Source: Nocardia sp. NBC_00416
GTDB lineage: Bacteria > Actinomycetota > Actinomycetes > Mycobacteriales > Mycobacteriaceae
Length of the DNA stretch: 64,000 nt
Assembly: GCF_036032445.1 (NCBI RefSeq)
Contig: NZ_CP107932.1
Location: 3,846,501 to 3,910,500 of the forward strand
Direction of reading: 5' to 3'
A program made the translations under genes and the position numbers. The notes under the pieces were generated by a model, which was not told where the DNA came from, did no database searches, and saw only the letters and a list, made by a program, of their open reading frames with translations. This document shows, piece after piece, positions 52,519-62,202 of this stretch; the stretch's first letter is position 1, and every line of letters begins with the position of its first letter.

Positions 52519-53508
52519 TCACGGCGCCGCGGTGGAATCGGCAGCGCCGGGATGGGCCCGGCGGAACCGTTCACCCCATGCCCGCACGTGGGCGATCAAC
52601 TCCGGCGGTTGCAGGATCCGGAAGTCGGCGTCGAGCGCTCCGAGCACCATGGTCGGCCAGTCCAGTGAATCCGCGGTCATCGATACCCGGCAGCGTCCGG
52701 GATCGGTCGCCTCGACCGATCCCCAGCGACCGAGGGCGCGGGCGACGGTTTCGGCCGGGGCATCGACCAGAACTTCGATCCGGTAGGGGCGCGGCATGTT
52801 CTCCACCCGGGACCGGACGAACTCCGCGGCATCCACGGTGGGCAGCTCGCGGGGCCGGAAGCGCGACCCGTCGTCCTCGGGGCCGGTGAGCCGGTCGATC
52901 CGGAAACTTCGCCAATCGTGGCGGGTCAGGTCGAAGGCGACCAGATACCAGCGCCGGCCCAGGGCGACCAGGCGATACGGCTCGACGTGCCGTTCGGTGC
53001 GGGTGCCGTCGGCGGCGGTGTAGGCGAATCGCAACCGCCGACTGTCCCGGCAGGCCAGGGCGACCGCGGTGAGCGCACCCGGGTCGGGGCCCCGACCGGA
53101 CCGGCCGCCGTCCCAATCGCCGGGCACGGTCATGGCGCGAATCGCCTCCACCCGCCGGCGCAGCCGGGGCGGCATCACCTGCACCACTTTGGCCAGTGCG
53201 CGCACCGAGGATTCGGCGACCTCCGCCACCATGCCCTGCATCGCGAACTGGAGCCCGATCACCAGCGCCACGGCCTCGTCGTCGTCGACCATGAGCGGGG
53301 GCAGTGCCGCCCCTGCCGCCAGCTGATATCCACCGTCGACGCCGCGCTGGGCCTCCACCGGATAGCCCAGGTCCCGGAGCCGGTCGATATCGCGCCGCAG
53401 GGTCCGCGCCGAGACGCCCAGCCGCCGGGCCAGTTCGTTACCGGGCCAGTACTTGTGCGTCTGGAGCAACGACAACAGGCGCAACGTCCGCGTACTCGTA
53501 TTCGCCAT
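52519..53508 (-). CDS. WYL-domain transcriptional regulator (YafY-like)
   Basis: This is a 329-residue protein. The N-terminal HTH is YWPGNELARRLGVSARTLRR followed by DIDRLRDLGYPVEA, the DeoR-like pattern. The WYL domain lies at about residues 140-230 with RHVEPYRLVALGRRWYLVAF (the conserved W-Y and following L), and a C-terminal WCX extension follows. Such proteins sense nucleotides or single-stranded DNA. Its target is not evident. Convergent with the EphD-like gene. Confidence 0.92.
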   Translation of the reverse strand: MANTSTRTLRLLSLLQTHKYWPGNELARRLGVSARTLRRDIDRLRDLGYPVEAQRGVDGGYQLAAGAALPPLMVDDDEAVALVIGLQFAMQGMVAEVAESSVRALAKVVQVMPPRLRRRVEAIRAMTVPGDWDGGRSGRGPDPGALTAVALACRDSRRLRFAYTAADGTRTERHVEPYRLVALGRRWYLVAFDLTRHDWRSFRIDRLTGPEDDGSRFRPRELPTVDAAEFVRSRVENMPRPYRIEVLVDAPAETVARALGRWGSVEATDPGRCRVSMTADSLDWPTMVLGALDADFRILQPPELIAHVRAWGERFRRAHPGAADSTAAP

Positions 53509-53630
53509 ACTGCCGATTGTTCTCGAATTGCGGTCAGTTATCGTCCGCTGGTAGCGCTTTGTCGCTGAATCACGGCCCCGCGGATCGTCCTGCCTTCACC
53601 TCGGCGCCGGCCTTCCGACAGGTCGCCGGG

Positions 53631-54602
53631 CTAGCGCGGGCCGAGCGCACGCAGCGAGACACCGGTGATGGTGTCGGCGTCGATCGAACCATCCGCGTGT
53701 TTGCGACCGTAGATCAATACCGGAGCGCCCTCCGCGATGGCCGCCACCGTGGTCGCGACCAGAACGTAGACCTTGGTGTCGTCATCGGTGTGCACGACGA
53801 CCATGGAATGATTTATCTCGCTCTTGACAGTGAGGGTGCTGCCGTCGTTGGTTTTCACCTTGCCCCAGACGAAACCGACTCCCACATCGGGTGAACTCGT
53901 GGGCGCCGAGTCCACTGTCGCGCGGGGAGCCATAGTCGAGATCGCGGTGGCCACGGTCGGGGCGCCGGCCTGGTTCGGGCCGGTGGTGCGACCCAGATAG
54001 AAACACCCCACCGCGAGCAGTACCGCGATCCCGATACACAGTCCGAGCAGCGCGTGCCCGCTCGACGGCAGCAGCTCGAGAGCCTCGTGCTCCGGGACGG
54101 TCCAGTGGGCGCCCATCGGATCTCCGGCCTCCGGGGCCCATTCGCGCCGCGAGGACGGCGACGGATAGGAGGCGTCGGCCGGCGACGTCCGCGGAGGTTC
54201 CGGAGGGACGAACGGCCGATCGGGTGCGGCGGGTTCGGGCACACGATCCGCGGCCGGCCGGGGCTCCGGGTCGGATTCGGACAGGCTGCGCGGCATCTGC
54301 GGCTCCCTCCTCGAAACGGACCGGTCGGTGAAGCCCTCGGCACGGCCGGGTGCCGGTAGGTCTGCCTCGGCCTCGGCCTCGGCGAACTCGCCCGCGTCCC
54401 CGGACTCTGCGTCGTGACCGACGGCGGTCACGAATTTCGGGTCGGGCGACGGTTCGGCCGCCCTCGGGGCGCCCGCAGTCGGACGGTCGCCGGGGCGGCT
54501 GGTCGCGGCGCGGATGACCCGCGGATCCAGACTGCCGAATTGATCCGCAGACGAGCCGGCGCGGTGGCGTGACCGCGACCACGGGGTGCGCTTGCTGGAC
54601 AT
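53631..54602 (-). CDS. Membrane-anchored protein with disordered cytoplasmic part and extracytoplasmic OB-like domain
   Basis: This is a 323-residue protein. Residues 1-180 are Pro/Glu/Arg-rich and disordered. One transmembrane helix follows at about 185-205 (LLGLCIGIAVLLAVGCFYLG). The C-terminal 110 residues form a beta-strand domain (FVWGKVKTNDGSTLTVKSEI ... ADTITGVSL) like DUF5666 proteins. The function is unknown. It is one gene on its own. Confidence 0.75.
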   Translation of the reverse strand: MSSKRTPWSRSRHRAGSSADQFGSLDPRVIRAATSRPGDRPTAGAPRAAEPSPDPKFVTAVGHDAESGDAGEFAEAEAEADLPAPGRAEGFTDRSVSRREPQMPRSLSESDPEPRPAADRVPEPAAPDRPFVPPEPPRTSPADASYPSPSSRREWAPEAGDPMGAHWTVPEHEALELLPSSGHALLGLCIGIAVLLAVGCFYLGRTTGPNQAGAPTVATAISTMAPRATVDSAPTSSPDVGVGFVWGKVKTNDGSTLTVKSEINHSMVVVHTDDDTKVYVLVATTVAAIAEGAPVLIYGRKHADGSIDADTITGVSLRALGPR

Positions 54603-54698
54603 ACTGCCAGGTTAGAGGCTCCGTACACCCCCCTATCGTCACTGGCGGGAGGAATCATCGGATGAAAGCGGTTCTGTGCCAGCGCCTTCCGCCGCCGC

Positions 54699-56567
54699 TC
54701 ATCCGGCCGTCAGAACCTCCAAAACCTGCTCGCCGTAACGGGCCAGTTTGTTCTCGCCCACGCCGCTCACCCCGCCCAGGGCCGCCAGATCGGCGGGTTT
54801 GCGGGCGGCGATATCGCGCAGGGTCGCGTCGTGGAAAACCACGTACGCGGGGACCCCCTGTTCCTTGGCGGCATCGGCGCGCCACTGGCGCAGTTTCTCG
54901 AACAGCCCGGTATCGGCGGGGTCGAGGTCCGTGGGCACGGACCTACCGGATTTCGCGGAACGGGCGGCGCGTGACGGAGTGGGACGTTCGGGCTCACGGC
55001 GCAACCGGACCGGGCGGCCGTCGAAAAGGACGGCCTTGCTGGACTCGGTCAGCACCAGCACGCCGTAATCGCCGTGCACCGCGAGCAGACCCTGTGCGAG
55101 CAGTTGGCGGACCACACCGCGCCATTCGGTATCGCGCAGGTCCGCGCCCACCCCGAACACGCTCAGTTCGTGGTGGTCGTACTGCTGGACTTTCTGGTTC
55201 TGCTTGCCGAGCAGGATATCGATGAGATGGCCGGCGCCGAAGCTCTGGCCCCGCTCGCGCTCGAGACGCAGCACGGTCGACAGGAGTTTCTGCGCGGCGA
55301 CGGTACCGTCCCAGGATTCGGGCGGCGTCAGACAGGTATCGCAGTTTCCGCACGGCTGCGGCGCCTGACCGAAGTACGCGAGCAGCTGGGCGCGCCGGCA
55401 GTCGACCGTCTCGCACAGGGCGAGCATGGCGTCCAGGTGCAGTTGCAGCCGACGGCGATGAGCGGAGTCACCCTCGGAGGATTCGATGAGTTTGCGCTGC
55501 TGTACCACGTCCTGCAGGCCGTAGACCATCCACGCCGTGGAGGGCAGTCCGTCACGGCCGGCTCGGCCGGTTTCCTGGTAGTAGCCCTCGACGGATTTGG
55601 GCAGGTCGAGATGCGCGACGAAACGGACATCGGGTTTATCGATACCCATACCGAACGCAATGGTCGCGACGACGACCAGACCGTCCTCACGCAGGAAACG
55701 GGCCTGGTTCTCGGCGCGGGTCCGATTGTCCAGACCGGCGTGGTACGGGACCGCGCGCACCCCGTTCTCGGTCAGGAACGCCGCTGTCTTCTCCACGGAG
55801 TTCCGCGACAGGCAGTACACGATCCCGGCGTCCCCGGGATGCTCGGCGCGCAGGAAATCGAGCAGCTGACGATCGGGCCGGTTCTTCGGTTCGATGCGGT
55901 ACTGGATGTTCGGCCGGTCGAAACTGGCGACGAAACGCCGCGCCCCGCCCAGGTCCAGCCGGGTGATGATCTCGTCACGGGTCTTATCGGTCGCGGTGGC
56001 GGTCAGCGCGATGCGGGGCACATCCGGCCAGCGTTCGTGCAGCATCGACAGCGCCAGATAGTCCGGCCGGAAGTCGTGACCCCACTGCGATACACAGTGC
56101 GCCTCGTCGATCGCGAACAGCGCGATCCTACCCCGATCGAGCAGTTGGGCGGTGGATTCCATCCGGAGTCGTTCCGGAGCCAGATACAGCAGGTCGAGTT
56201 CACCGGCCGCGAACTGGGCCTCCACCGTGCGGCGTTCGTCCGGGAACTGGGTGGAGTTGAGGAATCCGGCCCGCACCCCGAGCGCGCTCAGCGCGTCCAC
56301 CTGGTCCTGCATGAGCGCGATGAGCGGTGAGATCACCACCCCGACCCCGTCGCGGACCAGCGCGGGTATCTGATAGCAGAGCGATTTCCCGCCGCCGGTG
56401 GGCATGAGCACCAGCGCGTCGCCGCCGCCGACCACCTGGTCGACGATCGCGCGCTGTTCGCCCCGGAAACTGTCGTAACCGAACACCCTGCTCAGAATCT
56501 CTTGTGCCGCCCCGGATTCGGCGGCCGAGTCGGGGGCGGGGGCGGTGCGGGCTTCGGGGGATTCCAC
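54699..56567 (-). CDS. recQ: ATP-dependent DNA helicase RecQ
   Basis: This is a 622-residue protein. Helicase motifs: LMPTGGGKSLCYQIPAL (Walker A), FAIDEAHCVSQWGHDFRPDY (DEAH) and the motif IV-VI region with SRNSVEKTAAFL and TIAFGMGIDKPDVRFV. The RecQ zinc cluster has CETVDCRRAQLLAYFG and CGNCDTC. A C-terminal HRDC-like region ends the protein (residues about 545-622). It unwinds DNA at stalled forks. Its start (ATG 56567) lies divergent from the lactonase-like gene. Confidence 0.95.
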   Translation of the reverse strand: MESPEARTAPAPDSAAESGAAQEILSRVFGYDSFRGEQRAIVDQVVGGGDALVLMPTGGGKSLCYQIPALVRDGVGVVISPLIALMQDQVDALSALGVRAGFLNSTQFPDERRTVEAQFAAGELDLLYLAPERLRMESTAQLLDRGRIALFAIDEAHCVSQWGHDFRPDYLALSMLHERWPDVPRIALTATATDKTRDEIITRLDLGGARRFVASFDRPNIQYRIEPKNRPDRQLLDFLRAEHPGDAGIVYCLSRNSVEKTAAFLTENGVRAVPYHAGLDNRTRAENQARFLREDGLVVVATIAFGMGIDKPDVRFVAHLDLPKSVEGYYQETGRAGRDGLPSTAWMVYGLQDVVQQRKLIESSEGDSAHRRRLQLHLDAMLALCETVDCRRAQLLAYFGQAPQPCGNCDTCLTPPESWDGTVAAQKLLSTVLRLERERGQSFGAGHLIDILLGKQNQKVQQYDHHELSVFGVGADLRDTEWRGVVRQLLAQGLLAVHGDYGVLVLTESSKAVLFDGRPVRLRREPERPTPSRAARSAKSGRSVPTDLDPADTGLFEKLRQWRADAAKEQGVPAYVVFHDATLRDIAARKPADLAALGGVSGVGENKLARYGEQVLEVLTAG

Positions 56568-56754
56568 GCGGCCATCCTACGAGCCTCCGCGGACGGCCGT
56601 AGGGGGCCAGGGTGGGCGACCCCGGGGTCGCTGCCCGTCTTGCGCACATGTGGATGAACGTCGAAGACCAGTCCCCCCGCAGCACGCGGCTCCGCCCTCC
56701 CCGGCGAGTACGAGTTCCCGGCCGGGGCGCGACGGATCCCTTACATTGTCCGGC

Positions 56755-57729
56755 ATGACATCCGGTAGAGCACGGCGCCGCGCCCGGTGGGCATTGTTCG
56801 CCGCGGCGACGGCAACGGCAGCCTGTATGAGCGCGGCGCCCGCGCAGGCCCAGCCGTTCCCGCCGATGTGCGCGGACGGCTGGGAGGCGACCACTCTCGT
56901 CGCGGGCGTCGGCAACCTGGAGAACCTCGATTCCGACGGGGCGGGCGGCTTCTACGTCACCGGCATCACGGACGGGTTCCTGGCCCATCTGGCGGCGGAC
57001 GGGACATTCGAAAAGCTGGTGACCGGGCTGGATAATCCGGCTGGAGTTCGCACAGCCGGCCGGTCGGTGTACTTCCTGACCGGCGACGGCGTCACCGCCG
57101 CGCCCGGCACCCTGCAGCGCTATGACCTGGACACCCGCGCGGTCACCGTGCTGCGGACCGGCTTGAACGGTCCGGACGGTGTGCTCCTGCTCCCCGACGG
57201 CGACCTGCTGATCAGCACGATCGGGGTCACGGGCCTACCGGGCGGGATCTCTCGGTACCGGCCGGCCACCGGCGAATTCACCGAGCGGTGGTCACCGCTG
57301 TCGCTGACGAACGGGCTGGCCCTGGCCCCGGACGGCCGCTCGATCTACACCGACAACCTGACCATGCGCATCTTCCGCGTCCCGCTCGACGCGCCGGGTG
57401 ACCCGCAGGTCGTCGCCAGTTTTCCGGAGCTGCTCGCTGTTCCCGACGATATGGAGGCCACCCGTGACGGCACCCTGTACGTCGCCGACCACGGCGTCGG
57501 CGGGGTCTACCGCGTGGATCCGGCCACCGGGACGAATTGCGCGATCATCACCGGGCTGATCAAACCACCCGACCCGATCCGGATGCCGCCCGACGGCGCC
57601 ACGTCGGTGCGCATCGCCCGCGACGGCGAGGCCTGGGCTCTGTTCGTCACCAGTATGGACGGCACCCTCCGGCGGCTGCGGCCACCGCCCGGCATCGACC
57701 TCACGCCCGCCGACGCCGGCCGCCGGTGA
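56755..57729 (+). CDS. Secreted SMP-30/gluconolactonase-like protein
   Basis: This is a 324-residue protein. The signal peptide (ALFAAATATAACMSAAPAQA) precedes a six-bladed beta-propeller whose blades recur as GLDNPAGVRTAGRSVYFL, GLNGPDGVLLLPDGDLLIST and TNGLALAPDGRSIYTDNL; this last is the typical Asn/Asp motif of SMP-30 proteins. It would act outside the cell as a lactonase or as a binding propeller. Metal-binding residues cannot be checked by eye. Confidence 0.82.
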   Translation: MTSGRARRRARWALFAAATATAACMSAAPAQAQPFPPMCADGWEATTLVAGVGNLENLDSDGAGGFYVTGITDGFLAHLAADGTFEKLVTGLDNPAGVRTAGRSVYFLTGDGVTAAPGTLQRYDLDTRAVTVLRTGLNGPDGVLLLPDGDLLISTIGVTGLPGGISRYRPATGEFTERWSPLSLTNGLALAPDGRSIYTDNLTMRIFRVPLDAPGDPQVVASFPELLAVPDDMEATRDGTLYVADHGVGGVYRVDPATGTNCAIITGLIKPPDPIRMPPDGATSVRIARDGEAWALFVTSMDGTLRRLRPPPGIDLTPADAGRR

Positions 57730-57872
57730 AGGCATCACGCCTGGTCGGGTAGCAGTTCGCCGGAAATTCTCGCCGTCCGATGATTGAGGTCGAAAAGTGA
57801 CCGCTATCGGTCATATCGTGGTTTTCGAACACGGAAACCCCCGATCACAGCACCTGACGGAAGGCGAAAACC

Positions 57873-58424
57873 ATGGGCGAAACCTCCACTCTCGACGAGA
57901 CCGGCGACACCGCCGCCCTTTCCGGCGAGCGCGCCGACTTGCTCGCCGAACTGCGCGGCGCGCGCTTCTTCCTGCGCTTCACCACCCGTGACCTGACCGA
58001 CGAACAGGCCGCCGCCCGCCCGACGCCCAGCGAACTGTGCCTGGGCGGCCTGATCAAACACGTCACGGGCGTCGAACGCGGCTGGGTGGATTTCATCGTG
58101 GACGGTACGTCGGCCATGAAGGATTTCGACGATCTGACGGCGGCGGATTTCGCGGAACGCGACAACGAGTTCCGCCTGTTGCCCGGCGAGACACTGGCCG
58201 GTGTGCTCGCGACCTACGCCCAGGTGGCCGCCCGGACCGACGAGATGGTGGCCACCCTGCCCGACCTGAACGCGACCTGGCCGCTGCCCAAAGCTCCCTG
58301 GTTCCAGGAGACGCAATGGTCGGCTCGCCGGGCGCTGCTCCACATCATCGCCGAGACCGCCCAGCACGCCGGTCACGCGGATATCATCCGCGAGGCGATC
58401 GACGGCGCCAAAACCATGGGCTGA
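57873..58424 (+). CDS. DinB-family (DUF664-like) protein
   Basis: This is a 183-residue helical protein. The metal ligands of the DinB fold are visible: the H of GLIKHVTGVERGWV and the HIIAETAQHAGHADIIRE block, typical of mycothiol-dependent or DUF664 enzymes. The role is likely a thiol-dependent detoxification or isomerase reaction. AAGG lies ahead of the ATG. Confidence 0.88.
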   Translation: MGETSTLDETGDTAALSGERADLLAELRGARFFLRFTTRDLTDEQAAARPTPSELCLGGLIKHVTGVERGWVDFIVDGTSAMKDFDDLTAADFAERDNEFRLLPGETLAGVLATYAQVAARTDEMVATLPDLNATWPLPKAPWFQETQWSARRALLHIIAETAQHAGHADIIREAIDGAKTMG

Positions 58425-58488
58425 TCCCGCCACTCGACCCCGGGCCCGGCGGCGGGCTCGGGGAATGCCCGGGCGTGAACCTGCCCGG

Positions 58489-59274
58489 CTACTCGCCGAG
58501 GCGCTGCAGAACTTGGTCGTGCAGCCGACCGTTGGACGCCACTGCGTCTCCACCGTGCGGGCCTTTCCGCCCGTCCAGCGAGGTGAACGTGCCGCCCGCC
58601 TCGCGGACCAGGATGTCCAGCGCGGCCAGATCCCACAGCGAGACCTCGGGTTCGGCCGCGATATCCACCGCGCCCTCCGCGACCAGGCAATAGTTGAAGA
58701 AATCGCCGTAACCCCGGACCCGCCACACCTCGTCGGTGAGGCCGATGAACTTCTCCCGCAGGCCGCGGTCGCGCCAACCGGACAGGCTGGAGAATGCCAG
58801 GCTCGCGGAACCGAGGTCCGCGACCGCGCTGACCGCGATCGGTTGCGGCGCCCCCGGATGAAAACTCGACCACGCGCCCTGGCCGCTCGCGGCCCACCAG
58901 CGGCGGGCCAGGGCGGGCGCGCTCACCACACCCACCACCGGCACCCCATCCTCGAGCAGAGCGATCAGGGTCGCCCACACCGGAACACCGCGCACGAAGT
59001 TCTTGGTGCCGTCGATCGGGTCGACGACCCACTGCCGGCCGGTGAACTCGGCCGTGCCGCCGAACTCCTCCCCCACGACCGAATCCTCGGGCCGCCCGTG
59101 CCGCAATATCCGGCGAATGGCCTCTTCCACGGCCAGATCCGCGTCGGACACCGGGGTGAGGTCCGGTTTGGCCTCGACCTTCAGGTCGAGGGCGCCGAAC
59201 CGTTCCCGGGTGATCGCGTCCGCCTCGTCGGCCAGGCGCAGCGCGAGTTCGAGGTCAGAAGAGTGAACAGCCAC
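58489..59274 (-). CDS. hisN: Histidinol-phosphatase (inositol-monophosphatase family)
   Basis: This is a 261-residue protein. Metal-site motifs are VVGEEFGG, WVVDPIDGTKNFVRGVPVWA and SLWDLAALDILVREAGGTF. The family and the DGTKNFVRG pattern match actinobacterial HisN, the phosphatase that makes histidinol. It is the only his gene in the window. A related inositol or PAP phosphatase cannot be fully excluded. Confidence 0.88.
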   Translation of the reverse strand: MAVHSSDLELALRLADEADAITRERFGALDLKVEAKPDLTPVSDADLAVEEAIRRILRHGRPEDSVVGEEFGGTAEFTGRQWVVDPIDGTKNFVRGVPVWATLIALLEDGVPVVGVVSAPALARRWWAASGQGAWSSFHPGAPQPIAVSAVADLGSASLAFSSLSGWRDRGLREKFIGLTDEVWRVRGYGDFFNYCLVAEGAVDIAAEPEVSLWDLAALDILVREAGGTFTSLDGRKGPHGGDAVASNGRLHDQVLQRLGE

Positions 59275-59351
59275 ACCGAAACCCTATCGAGTCGCGTCGC
59301 GCCGGACACACACCGCGGCCGCGCTCGAGTCTGCGGCCCGGGCCGGCGCGG

Positions 59352-59942
59352 TCAGACCGTTACCGCGCGCGCGGCGACCAGGGCCTGCGCCCACCAGTGC
59401 AACCGGTCCAGCACGTCCTGTGCCGCGGCGGCCGGTTCCTCGGGCGCGCGCAGTTGTCCGTCCTCGTCGAACAGCAGGTAGTAGCGGGGGAACGAGACGT
59501 ACTCACGCACGGTGTGCGCGTCCAGTTCGTTGAAGATCTGCCGCAACTGTTCGATCGCGAGCAGTCCCCCGCTCAGTCCGCTGTAGCCGACGAAAGCGAT
59601 CGCTTTGCGCTCCCACTGCGTGAAATGCCAATCGATGACGGCCTTCAGAGCGGCCGGGAAACTGCGGTTGTACTCGGGCGTCACGATGACGAACGCGTCG
59701 GCGGCGGCAAGCCGTTCGGTCAGATCCCGCATACCCGCGGGGCGCTCGGGGTTCGGCTCCAGCCGGGGGGACACCGCCGGCAGGGGCAGCCGGATCTCGG
59801 CTTCGGCCAGATCGATCACATCGATCTCGAACCGATCGTGCAGGGCGGCCTGCGCGGCGAACCACGAAGCGACGACCGGTCCGAAACGACCTTCCCGGAC
59901 GCTGGCGATGATCACCGCGAGACGCAGCGGGTTAGTGGACAT
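59352..59942 (-). CDS. NADPH-dependent FMN reductase (flavodoxin-like)
   Basis: This is a 196-residue protein. The phosphate-binding loop is VIIASVREGRFGPVVASW and the flavin-site strand is ADAFVIVTPEYNRSFPAALK, as in quinone/FMN reductases. AAGGAG lies ahead of the ATG at 59942. It is divergent from the MmyB-type regulator at 60086, which probably controls it. Confidence 0.9.
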   Translation of the reverse strand: MSTNPLRLAVIIASVREGRFGPVVASWFAAQAALHDRFEIDVIDLAEAEIRLPLPAVSPRLEPNPERPAGMRDLTERLAAADAFVIVTPEYNRSFPAALKAVIDWHFTQWERKAIAFVGYSGLSGGLLAIEQLRQIFNELDAHTVREYVSFPRYYLLFDEDGQLRAPEEPAAAAQDVLDRLHWWAQALVAARAVTV

Positions 59943-60085
59943 CGGTGTGTACTCCTTCTCTCGGGCGGCGTAGAGCCGCCGACTCCACTCGAATCTGCCG
60001 GACCACGCGCCCCGCAGGGAGACCGCACGGAGGGTGGTAGTGCCACGGCCACCCTCAGCGGTGTCGGCGCGGCTACCGTGGGAAT

Positions 60086-60940
60086 GTGAGCGAGAACGAG
60101 ATGGGGCTGTTCCTGCGCAGCAGACGAGACGCGGTGACACCCGCGCAGGTGGGACTGCCCACCGGGGCGCGACGGCGGACCACCGGACTGCGCCGCTCGG
60201 AGTTGGCGACGCTCGCGGGAGTGAGCGTGGAGTACGTCACCCGCCTCGAACAGGGCCGGGACCGTAATCCCTCACCGCAGGTCCTCGCCGCGCTCGCCGA
60301 CGCGCTCGCCCTCACCTCGAACGAACGGGTCCATCTCTATCGCCTGACCAAGGCCGATACGGGCTTCAACTGCATGGGCCGGGCACAGTCGGCGCGCGAC
60401 ATCCGGCCGACCGTGCGGGCCGTGCTCGATCAGCTCGAACCCACCGCGGCGATCGTGGTCAACCGCCTCACCGAGGCGCTGGCCTGCACCGACGGCTACC
60501 GGAGGCTGATGGAGCCGACGGGCCTGCTGGACGCCGAACACCGGTCCGGTCTCGCCCACTTCGCCTTCACCGACCCCCGGGCCCGCGAGATCTACCCGGA
60601 CTGGGACCATCTGGCCGACCAACTCGTGGCCACGCTGAAACAGGGCCCGTTCCGCGCCGATCCCGAGATCTCGGCACTGGCCGATGAGCTCACCGTCACC
60701 GCGGGCGCGGCCTTCACCGACCGCGTCGCCACGGTGCCCAATCTGCCCGCCGCCACCGGAGTGACGCGGCTGGCGCATCCCACGGCCGGCCCGCTGCGGC
60801 TGGCGTACGAGACATTGCGTCTCGTCGCCGACGACGATCAGCAACTGATCGTCTATCTGCCCGCGGACCCGGCCACCGCCGAGGCGCTGGACGAGCTCGC
60901 CGGCCACCGTCCCGGCAACCTGCGCGCCGTACCGGGCTGA
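60086..60940 (+). CDS. MmyB-type XRE regulator
   Basis: This is a 284-residue protein. N-terminal HTH: LRRSELATLAGVSVEYVTRL and the EQGRDRNPSPQVLAALADAL helix. The C-terminal MmyB-like ligand domain includes ARDIRPTVRAVLDQLEPTAA and WDHLADQLVATLKQGP. Such proteins usually control a neighbouring oxidoreductase. It is divergent from the FMN reductase, its likely target. Confidence 0.92.
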   Translation: MSENEMGLFLRSRRDAVTPAQVGLPTGARRRTTGLRRSELATLAGVSVEYVTRLEQGRDRNPSPQVLAALADALALTSNERVHLYRLTKADTGFNCMGRAQSARDIRPTVRAVLDQLEPTAAIVVNRLTEALACTDGYRRLMEPTGLLDAEHRSGLAHFAFTDPRAREIYPDWDHLADQLVATLKQGPFRADPEISALADELTVTAGAAFTDRVATVPNLPAATGVTRLAHPTAGPLRLAYETLRLVADDDQQLIVYLPADPATAEALDELAGHRPGNLRAVPG

Positions 60941-61026
60941 CCCGCGACGATCGCGCTCGCCCCGCGATGGCGTCCGAGTGCCGCGCGGTTTCATCGCGCC
61001 GGAGGGTCCTAGTAGCCTTGAACACC

Positions 61027-62148
61027 GTGCATCCTGACGTTACCGCCGACCTCGCCGAACTCGACGCGACTCTCAAGACCGTCGAATCGGTCCTCGATAT
61101 CGAGGAGCTACGCCGTCGCATAGACGAGCTGGAGCATCAGGCTGCCGACCCCGAGCTGTGGAACGACCAGGATCACGCGCAGCGCGTCACCAGCGAGCTG
61201 TCGCACGCCCAGGGCGAACTGCGCCGGGTCGAGGAGTTACGGCAACGCCTCGAGGACCTGCCGGTGCTCTACGAGCTGGCGGAGGAGGAAGAGGGTGACG
61301 CGCAGACGAGCGCGCTGGCCGACGCCGACTCCGAACGCGCCGCACTGCACACGGACGTGGAGGCACTCGAGGTCCGCACGCTGCTGTCGGGTGAATACGA
61401 CAAACGTGACGCCCTGGTGAACATCCGGTCCGGCGCGGGCGGGGTGGACGCGGCGGACTGGGCCGAGATGCTGATGCGCATGTACATCCGCTGGGCCGAC
61501 CGGCACAAGTACGGCGTCGAGGTCTACGACACCTCCTACGCCGAAGAAGCCGGGATCAAGAGCGCGACTTTCGCGGTCAAAAGTCCGTACGCCTACGGCA
61601 CGCTGTCGGTGGAGATGGGCACGCACCGGCTCGTCCGGATCAGCCCGTTCGACAACCAGGGCCGCCGCCAGACCTCCTTCGCCGAGGTCGAGGTGCTGCC
61701 GGTGGTCGAGACCACCGACCATATCGATGTGGCGGAAACCGATATCCGGGTCGACGTCTATCGGTCGTCGGGCCCGGGCGGGCAGAGCGTCAACACCACC
61801 GACTCCGCCGTGCGGATCACCCATATCCCCACCGGCATCGTGGTCACCTGCCAGAACGAGAAATCGCAGTTGCAGAACAAGGTCTCGGCGATGCGGGTGC
61901 TGCAGGCCAAGCTTCTCGAACGCAAGCGGCAGGAAGAACGGGCCCAGATGGACGCCCTCAAGACCAACGAGGGCGCGTCGTGGGGCAACCAGATGCGTTC
62001 GTATGTGCTGCACCCCTATCAGATGGTCAAGGATCTGCGCACCAACTACGAGGTGAACAATCCCTCGGCGGTGCTCGACGGCGATATCGACGGATTCATC
62101 GAATCCGGGATCCGCTGGCGGATGAGTACAGTTCTGCAGGAGGGCTAG
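61027..62148 (+). CDS. prfB: Peptide chain release factor 2
   Basis: This is a 373-residue protein. The stop-codon recognition motif is SPF in RISPFDNQGRRQTSF, and the peptidyl-hydrolysis motif is GPGGQSVNTTDSAVR (GGQ). It starts at the GTG at 61027 (MHPDVTADLAELD). No in-frame stop and frameshift are seen near codon 26, so programmed frameshift control is absent, as usual in actinobacteria. It heads the prfB-mscS-ftsE group. Confidence 0.97.
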   Translation: MHPDVTADLAELDATLKTVESVLDIEELRRRIDELEHQAADPELWNDQDHAQRVTSELSHAQGELRRVEELRQRLEDLPVLYELAEEEEGDAQTSALADADSERAALHTDVEALEVRTLLSGEYDKRDALVNIRSGAGGVDAADWAEMLMRMYIRWADRHKYGVEVYDTSYAEEAGIKSATFAVKSPYAYGTLSVEMGTHRLVRISPFDNQGRRQTSFAEVEVLPVVETTDHIDVAETDIRVDVYRSSGPGGQSVNTTDSAVRITHIPTGIVVTCQNEKSQLQNKVSAMRVLQAKLLERKRQEERAQMDALKTNEGASWGNQMRSYVLHPYQMVKDLRTNYEVNNPSAVLDGDIDGFIESGIRWRMSTVLQEG

Positions 62149-62202
62149 CGGTCTCTTGGAGCCGCGAGCCGTCCGGTGGTGCGCGCGAGAACAGGTGGTC
62201 TG

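Noticed and set aside
61027..61110. Programmed frameshift in prfB
   Set aside because: The reading frame is continuous through the usual frameshift position, with no in-frame TGA or slippery CTT.
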